Shown here one piece after another: positions 6,600 to 11,113 of a stretch of DNA of 11,113 bases; position 1 is the first letter of the stretch, and each line of letters starts with the position of its first letter. The notes below the pieces were generated by a model. That model ran no database searches. It was not told where the DNA came from and was given only the letters and a program-made list of their open reading frames with translations. Source of the DNA: Coemansia sp. RSA 922 (Eukaryota > Kickxellomycota > Kickxellomycetes > Kickxellales > Kickxellaceae); assembly GCA_027577415.1 (NCBI GenBank), contig JANBQS010000861.1, positions 1 to 11,113 of the forward strand, written 5' to 3'. The translations under genes were made by a program, and so were the position numbers.

Positions 6600-8849
6600 A
6601 TGAATTTCTCGTTTGCATCTGCACCCAACACGCCGTATATTCCGCAAGCTGATGGACGAAGTGCGCTTGGCGGTGTTAACAATAGCGACGGCGGTGGTGG
6701 TATAGTTGGTGGGACACAGGGGTTTTCAGCATCGGTTGCAGCTGCAGCTATCCATGCCGCAGCCACGACGCATGCCGGCGGCAGTGTTGGAGGGTTTGTC
6801 GGAGCGACGCGAGCTACCGACCCACTCAACGATATCGGGTCGCCGGTCAGCCTCCAGTACTTACAATTTGCTATGAGCAGTCCGTTCTTTATCAGCGATA
6901 CGGCGCCATCTAATTTGGCTGTCATGGGGTCTCCCGCGGTCAGCGCAATCGGATTGGGACCTAAGCGCTCGCAGGCAGCTCCGACCCTGATTGTGACAGC
7001 TTCGGCATCACCAACGACGGGCATGTCGGCCTCTGGAGCGCCCGGCGCCGGCGTGCCAAAGCTGGTGCTGTCACCGGTTATGGACGATACGCTGCCGGGG
7101 TTCTTCCACCCGGCCGAGGTGTTTACCACGCCAAAGATCACGCACTTGTCGGATGTGTCACAAAAGACGCCTGACTTGGGGATGTTTGACGATAGCGAGG
7201 CGATTATCAGCGCGCTTAGCCCTCGTACGCAGACGGCGCAGGCCGGGCTGTCGCTGCTGGCAGCGTCGGCGACGTACGCGCGATCGCCCGTTGGGAGCGG
7301 CGGCCATATGTTTGGTCAGCAGCCTCACCACGGCGGCCACCATGGTGGCTATTCACACCAGCAGCCACAGCAGCCGCAATTGGACGATATGCAAGGCATG
7401 GCTGTAGTGGGCTCCCCGTTCTTGAACGCCAATGGCGTCGATGCTACGCTCATGTCGCAGCCGCAAAACAGCCTGGCGCATCAGTTGTCGCCGCAGCTCT
7501 TGGACTACCATCATTTCCAGCAGCAGCACCAGCAGCAGCACAGCCAGTACCACCAGCAGTCGCAGCAGCAGTATGGCTATCGGCAGGGCAGCGGCCACGG
7601 ATCGCAGCAGTTCAACATGCCGGCGCTGGGCGGCGGTTCCATTCACAATAGCTCAAATGGAGGAGGTCAGATCCTGGGCAACACGGGGCGGCTGATGCAC
7701 AAGCGCAGTTTGCTGCGGCAGTCTTCGGGACTGACGAGCGCGTCGTTCCATAATGACCTGGTGCCACAGCCGACAGAGTCGTTCTTTGCGCCGCTGGATG
7801 AAGTGTGCTCGGATTCTGACCCGCTTGCTGCTGCGGCGGCAGCGGGTGGCAGCATGGGGTATGGCGGGGCTTCTTCGTCGTCTCGAGCCATAGCGCAGCC
7901 CCTGCACCGACAGCCGACAGCTCCTCGGCTAGGCTCGCAGTTTTCGCCTGTTATGAGCTCGGGGCTGATGCCATCATCGGCTCATGGGCAGATGAGCCAC
8001 GGTCCGAGATCGCCTCAGCCGCAGCAGCCGCAGCGGTTTCAGTCGCCACCGACAGGGTTTGCTCCTCGCGGCTCGTGGATGCAGGGCCAGTATCAGTTGG
8101 CGCATTCGGCTGTACAAAATCAGCAGCAGCAAAAGCAAATGCTCCCGCCGCCAAGTAGGCCGCATGGATATCCGGGGGCGCCTGCGCAGCGGCAGCAGGT
8201 GTTGTCGGCGCCAGTTACCAACGGTAGTAGCAGCATTCCTGGGATTGTGTTTTCGCAAATGCCGTCGCTCTCGTCGTCGTCGTCATCTACTGCCGTGCGA
8301 CCTAGTACAGCGGGGGGCAACAATAATGTTCCTCCTAGCGGGTATCTACATCGCGGCAGCTCGCTGCCAAACGACAACACTATCGATGTGGAGGACGAAG
8401 AAGAGGAGGACGAGGAGGACGAGGACGAAGAGCGGATGGGGCGGCATCAGTTCAGTCCTGGCGGGTCGGAGGCTAGTGACTTGTCGCTGTCGGACTCGCA
8501 CGCGGGTAGCGGCGAGCCAAGCAGCAAGCGGCGGCGCACATCGGGGGCGCCGACTCACAAGCGCGACCAGCAGCGGCGGTTCGACTGCGACATTTGCAAT
8601 CGGTCGTTTGCAAGGCAGTACAATCTGAAAACCCACCGGATGACGCATTTCCCCGAGGTCCAGGCTTCGCGGCCGTTCAAGTGCCCGCACTGCATCAAGG
8701 CCTTCACTAGGAAGCACGATCTCCAAAGGCACGCCGTATTGCACGAGCGCACTGACAAGTATACGTGTCCTAGGTGCCACATGGGCTTCCAGCGCAAAGA
8801 TGCTATGAAGAAGCACTTGGAAAGCCCGCAGCCGTGTCAAGATGTGTAG
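6600..8849 (+). CDS. Crz1-like C2H2 zinc-finger transcription factor
   Basis: A 749-residue DNA-binding regulator, expected to act in the nucleus. The ATG at 6600-6602 is chosen because it is the first in frame, has A at -3, and follows an in-frame stop; the GTG extension to 6381 looks like leader. Three fingers end the protein: finger 1 C663/C666/H679/H683 with the helix ARQYNLKTH, finger 2 C695/C698/H711/H715 with TRKHDLQRH, finger 3 C723/C726/H739/C746 with QRKDAMKKH. These helices and the C2HC ending follow the Crz1 pattern, the calcineurin-activated factor of calcium and cell-wall stress. A PTLIVT at 128-133 fits the calcineurin docking consensus PxIxIT. The N-terminal 650 residues look disordered: Ala/Gly-rich start, Gln/His-rich 307-324, an acidic run 598-611, a basic KRRR signal 643-646, and about 17 Ser/Thr-Pro sites. 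No intron is needed. The gene converges on ERG1. I am sure of the finger family, less sure of orthology to CRZ1. Confidence 0.88.
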   Translation: MNFSFASAPNTPYIPQADGRSALGGVNNSDGGGGIVGGTQGFSASVAAAAIHAAATTHAGGSVGGFVGATRATDPLNDIGSPVSLQYLQFAMSSPFFISDTAPSNLAVMGSPAVSAIGLGPKRSQAAPTLIVTASASPTTGMSASGAPGAGVPKLVLSPVMDDTLPGFFHPAEVFTTPKITHLSDVSQKTPDLGMFDDSEAIISALSPRTQTAQAGLSLLAASATYARSPVGSGGHMFGQQPHHGGHHGGYSHQQPQQPQLDDMQGMAVVGSPFLNANGVDATLMSQPQNSLAHQLSPQLLDYHHFQQQHQQQHSQYHQQSQQQYGYRQGSGHGSQQFNMPALGGGSIHNSSNGGGQILGNTGRLMHKRSLLRQSSGLTSASFHNDLVPQPTESFFAPLDEVCSDSDPLAAAAAAGGSMGYGGASSSSRAIAQPLHRQPTAPRLGSQFSPVMSSGLMPSSAHGQMSHGPRSPQPQQPQRFQSPPTGFAPRGSWMQGQYQLAHSAVQNQQQQKQMLPPPSRPHGYPGAPAQRQQVLSAPVTNGSSSIPGIVFSQMPSLSSSSSSTAVRPSTAGGNNNVPPSGYLHRGSSLPNDNTIDVEDEEEEDEEDEDEERMGRHQFSPGGSEASDLSLSDSHAGSGEPSSKRRRTSGAPTHKRDQQRRFDCDICNRSFARQYNLKTHRMTHFPEVQASRPFKCPHCIKAFTRKHDLQRHAVLHERTDKYTCPRCHMGFQRKDAMKKHLESPQPCQDV
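7518..7571 (+). repeat. CAG-rich polyglutamine/histidine tract
   Basis: Codons 307-324 of the zinc-finger protein are mostly CAG, interrupted by CAC and TAC, giving Gln runs broken by His, Ser and Tyr. Such tracts are common in fungal activators and change length by slippage. The mix of codons makes this one fairly stable. Confidence 0.8.
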
Positions 8850-8889
8850 AATAATATTCCCCAAATTTAATATAAAGTCTTTTAATATT
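8850..8889. terminator. Shared 3' region of the convergent gene pair
   Basis: Only 40 bases separate the two stop codons. The + strand has AATAAT directly after the TAG and ATATAAAG further on. The minus strand has ATTAAA at 8881-8886, directly after the ERG1 TGA, and again at 8866-8871. These are variant poly(A) signals, and their cleavage sites should fall inside the opposite coding region. The two transcripts probably overlap at their 3' ends. Confidence 0.5.
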
Positions 8890-10485
8890 TCATGGCTGGA
8901 GTTCGCGCCACATAAAGGGTAGAATAACACAGGCGGCGACCCACAGCGTGCGGGCGGCTGAGAGACAGCGGATGGGCAGAATGCCGGCCTTTGGGTCTCC
9001 GAGACGCATGGTGACGGCTAGGATGGCGACGCTGAAGAAATGGAAGAGTAGCAGTAGAGGTGAGGGGAATAGGCCTGAGAGGAATCCCGACGGGTGCATT
9101 GTGTAGAACGAGCCGCGGGAGAGGTAGCTGAAGCACGCGTCGCGGAGTAGACACATGTCTGGCGAATCAGCAGCAGCAAACAAGGCGTGCAGAGCGACGC
9201 TCAATGTGTTGACTACCAGGGCACGGGACCGGCGGTCCCACTGCCACTGGGCAGTCATGCGGTTCAGGGCTCTGGGACTATGTTCTTCCTTGGCCATTTG
9301 CTTGCAGAGATGGACGATATCCCACAGGCCAACAGTCATTCCACCGCCAGTCAGCGGGTGGCGGACATTGAGGGCATCGCCAATCCAGATTGCGCCTGGA
9401 ATGCGGTTGGCAGTAGCAGGAATAAACTTACTGCCAATGCACCTTAGTCTTTGGGTACCGTCTACTGCGTCCATTAGTCTGGAATGTAACGCTGGATACA
9501 TTTGTTTGGGCGCTGCGCGGGACAGCGACTCGCGGACCAGGGCTCGTAGCTGTGAGCCGTCGCTGGGCAATGTGGGACCTGGGATATCGGCTAGGACGCG
9601 GGTCTCTCGCTCGGACATTTGGTATAAAAGTACGGGACCTAGTCCATCTAATAGTACGTGGCCGTTGTGTGGCATTGGTAGCGGGTTTTCTTTCTGCGTA
9701 CAGGGGTCGGCCCGTAAAGATGCGGGGATGGCGCCGGCTGGGCCTGTAAAGTGGTCGGCAGTAGACACAGGTTCGTGTTCGAGTACTAGGCCGCAGAAAT
9801 GAGAGATCAGTGCTACTGGCTCTGGGTTAAGTACTTTGCGGAACTGCGATGAAATACCGTCACATACAAACGTTATACGACGAGCTGTTACTTCCTTTAT
9901 CTCCTTGTTATCGCGTGCTGCTCCTACTCGTACCCCGCGTATGGCAGATACACCAGAGTCTCTTATCAGGTCTACTACTGAGGCTTCGAGACATGTGATG
10001 TTGGATCTGGATTTGCAGGCTGCTCTTAGGTTCATCACTAACCGACCGTGGTGGAAGCTAACGCCTCTGAATGGCTTGCCGTTGGGGTTTAGCGGATAAG
10101 GAACGTAGAGTTGTTTGCCGCCGTATGCAATATAGTACCCGTGTACTGGTACTGCGCCGATACCGCTGAATACTCGGCCTAGTCCCAGGAGCTCTAGTGC
10201 TTGGCATCCGGCTGGTTGCATTAGTTCGCCTACAATGCGGTCTGGCTCATCCCAGCTCTTTTCTACTATTAGGATCTGGTGGTCGGGGTGGTCCGTGGAT
10301 AGTTTGAATGCTAGGGCGGCGCCAATAGGTCCGGCTCCTATTACTATATAGTCGAACGACGGGGACAGTTGTTCAGAGAACTCGTGTACTTGACGACGAC
10401 TGTGATAGTATGCAGTGTACTCGTACTCGCCATGGGTCGGCCAGTCCTCGTTCTCGTCCAGAGGTAGGTACTCTGGTACCGTCAT
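8890..10485 (-). CDS. ERG1: Squalene epoxidase (squalene monooxygenase)
   Basis: A 531-residue flavoprotein that oxidises squalene to 2,3-oxidosqualene with O2 and NADPH, the first oxygen-requiring step of ergosterol synthesis and the target of terbinafine; known to act at the ER and lipid droplets. Landmarks: Rossmann FAD motif IVIGAGPIGAALA (47-59), DRIVGELMQP (82-91), VHGYYI with Tyr117 at the place of the conserved active-site tyrosine, CDGISSQFRK (208-217), and the second FAD motif GDALNVRHPLTGGGMTVGL (369-387), nearly identical to yeast. There is no N-terminal membrane segment, as in yeast. The C-terminal end has hydrophobic stretches at 471-491 and 513-526 for membrane attachment. It is somewhat longer than the yeast enzyme (496). 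An Ala92 replaces the second-to-last Gly of the usual QPGG. The ATG at 10483-10485 is the first in frame and the reading frame has no intron. The same-strand PAP2 gene ends 139 bases upstream. Confidence 0.96.
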   Translation of the reverse strand: MTVPEYLPLDENEDWPTHGEYEYTAYYHSRRQVHEFSEQLSPSFDYIVIGAGPIGAALAFKLSTDHPDHQILIVEKSWDEPDRIVGELMQPAGCQALELLGLGRVFSGIGAVPVHGYYIAYGGKQLYVPYPLNPNGKPFRGVSFHHGRLVMNLRAACKSRSNITCLEASVVDLIRDSGVSAIRGVRVGAARDNKEIKEVTARRITFVCDGISSQFRKVLNPEPVALISHFCGLVLEHEPVSTADHFTGPAGAIPASLRADPCTQKENPLPMPHNGHVLLDGLGPVLLYQMSERETRVLADIPGPTLPSDGSQLRALVRESLSRAAPKQMYPALHSRLMDAVDGTQRLRCIGSKFIPATANRIPGAIWIGDALNVRHPLTGGGMTVGLWDIVHLCKQMAKEEHSPRALNRMTAQWQWDRRSRALVVNTLSVALHALFAAADSPDMCLLRDACFSYLSRGSFYTMHPSGFLSGLFPSPLLLLFHFFSVAILAVTMRLGDPKAGILPIRCLSAARTLWVAACVILPFMWRELQP

Positions 10486-10624
10486 TAGTATAAATAATTA
10501 TTTAGAAATGTGCCGAATAATAATATTGGATAGAAAACGATAAAGAAAGGGAAATAAGGAACTGATGTTTTTTTGAAATAGAGAAAAAAAAACAGCTGAT
10601 ATGCTGGCGGTTTACACGTGATTG
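10486..10624 (-). promoter_or_regulatory. ERG1 promoter and leader, with 3' flank of the PAP2 gene
   Basis: This 139-base gap must hold both the end of the upstream transcript and the ERG1 promoter. On the minus strand it reads as T and CT tracts, a CCAAT-containing segment near 10530, and an A/T-rich stretch directly before the ATG. No classical TATA box at a suitable distance is visible. Two E-box type palindromes occur: CACGTG at 10615-10620 and CAGCTG at 10593-10598. Confidence 0.6.
10615..10622 (-). promoter_or_regulatory. ATCACGTG, possible SREBP-type E-box of ERG1
   Basis: The minus strand reads ATCACGTG, about 130 bases before the ERG1 ATG and two bases past the stop codon of the upstream gene. 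SREBP-family bHLH factors bind E-boxes of this form as well as sterol response elements, and squalene epoxidase genes are known targets in animals and in Aspergillus (SrbA). CACGTG alone is also bound by other bHLH factors, so the assignment is a hypothesis. Confidence 0.35.
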
Positions 10625-11113
10625 TTAGTGTCTGGCAGAAAAGTCTTCGGTAAACGCCTGAGACGATGACTCGCCGATCGTCAGCACACATTCGTCGTTG
10701 GGGTTGGGTGTTCCGCCGGCAGTTGGAGCAGCGCCATCTACGTCTTGTTTCTCGGTAGTCCTTGCAGCTGACACGGGTGGCGACAACTCGGGCTCGCCAT
10801 GCAGAGCGCGCAGATACAACGCCACGGGGTCGTAGGGCGTGCCATCAGGCATCAGACCGAGTTCGACTCTCCTGCGCTGGCACTTTTCCTCACTATCGCT
10901 ATCCCTATGTCTGCCCACCTCCACAGGGAACTCAATCTTCAATAGTCTTCCTTTCTTGGTGACATGCCAGAACCAGAACCACGCCACCGTGTACCAAGCT
11001 CCCGGAGCAATATACCAAGCCAATAGAACATCAATAGTATAATGCGCACGGTTAGCAATAACGATAAGCGAGCCGGCAATAGCAAGTCCGTATACAAAGG
11101 CCGTCAGAATACG
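10625..11113 (-). CDS. Sphingomyelin synthase-like PAP2-domain protein, C-terminal part
   Basis: The frame is open to the right edge, so the N-terminal part lies outside; 162 residues and the stop (TAA 10625-10627) are visible. The first visible segment is hydrophobic and runs into ANRAHYTIDVLLAWYI, with His24 and Asp28 (11042-11044 and 11030-11032). HYTxDV is the last catalytic motif of the PAP2_C family, which includes sphingomyelin synthases and plant and protozoan inositol-phosphorylceramide synthases. These multi-pass Golgi or ER membrane enzymes move a phospho-headgroup onto ceramide. An aromatic membrane segment rich in Trp follows (residues 39-50), then a polar, charged cytosolic tail of about 110 residues, Glu/Asp-rich near 68-75 and otherwise low in recognisable motifs. 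The earlier catalytic His lies beyond the edge. The substrate cannot be told from this part. No ATG in the visible part serves as start. Confidence 0.8.
   Translation of the reverse strand, partial: RILTAFVYGLAIAGSLIVIANRAHYTIDVLLAWYIAPGAWYTVAWFWFWHVTKKGRLLKIEFPVEVGRHRDSDSEEKCQRRRVELGLMPDGTPYDPVALYLRALHGEPELSPPVSAARTTEKQDVDGAAPTAGGTPNPNDECVLTIGESSSQAFTEDFSARH

Noticed and set aside
8346..8930. 194-residue minus-strand frame across the zinc-finger region
   Set aside because: Antisense to the fingers, which show clear family conservation. The low-complexity, GC-rich codons explain the lack of stops.
9155..9802. ATG-started 215-residue frame on the + strand across ERG1
   Set aside because: It lies wholly antisense to the conserved squalene epoxidase, has no motif, and follows from ERG1 codon composition.
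1..11113. CRISPR array, rRNA, bacterial operon or riboswitch
   Set aside because: No spaced identical repeats and no conserved rRNA segments. Gene structure and poly(A) signals are eukaryotic.

Overview
The window looks like nuclear DNA from a filamentous or early-diverging fungus. Squalene epoxidase makes it a sterol-producing eukaryote. The Crz1-type zinc-finger protein, single-exon compact genes, C/T-rich leaders and short intergenic gaps point to a fungus. The LINE fragment, whose motifs resemble elements I associate with basal lineages (Mucoromycota, Zoopagomycota), and the sphingomyelin-synthase-like gene hint at such a lineage, but this last step is inference.

The left half (about 1-4700) is repeat-derived and decayed. 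A + strand non-LTR reverse transcriptase pseudogene (about 542-1811) has in-frame stops, a frameshift and an internal deletion. To its right lie two tandem, same-orientation minus-strand copies of a protein family I do not recognise. Copy A (2301-3689) has a TATA box, an ATG, a 463-codon span and a poly(A) signal, but its frame is broken by two A-tract length changes that cancel each other. Its product would have a coiled coil, an acidic repeat tract, a nuclear localisation signal and a C-terminal domain. Copy B (about 4204-4659) is a decayed paralogue without the coiled coil and acidic tract. Positions 4660-6071 hold no gene I can support.

The right half (6072-11113) is ordinary, dense and intact. 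A + strand gene encodes a 749-residue Crz1-like C2H2 transcription factor (6600-8849). It converges, with a 40-base gap, on ERG1 squalene epoxidase (8890-10485, minus). Upstream of ERG1 and on the same strand, a partial gene enters from the right edge (10625-11113) and encodes the C-terminal part of a sphingomyelin synthase-like PAP2 protein. The 139-base gap upstream of ERG1 carries an ATCACGTG element of the kind bound by SREBP-family regulators.

The right half therefore places a probable calcium/calcineurin-response regulator, a sterol enzyme and a sphingolipid-type membrane enzyme side by side. A functional connection is inference from proximity. The least explained element is the copy A/B family. 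I see no evidence for a novel multi-gene system beyond it.
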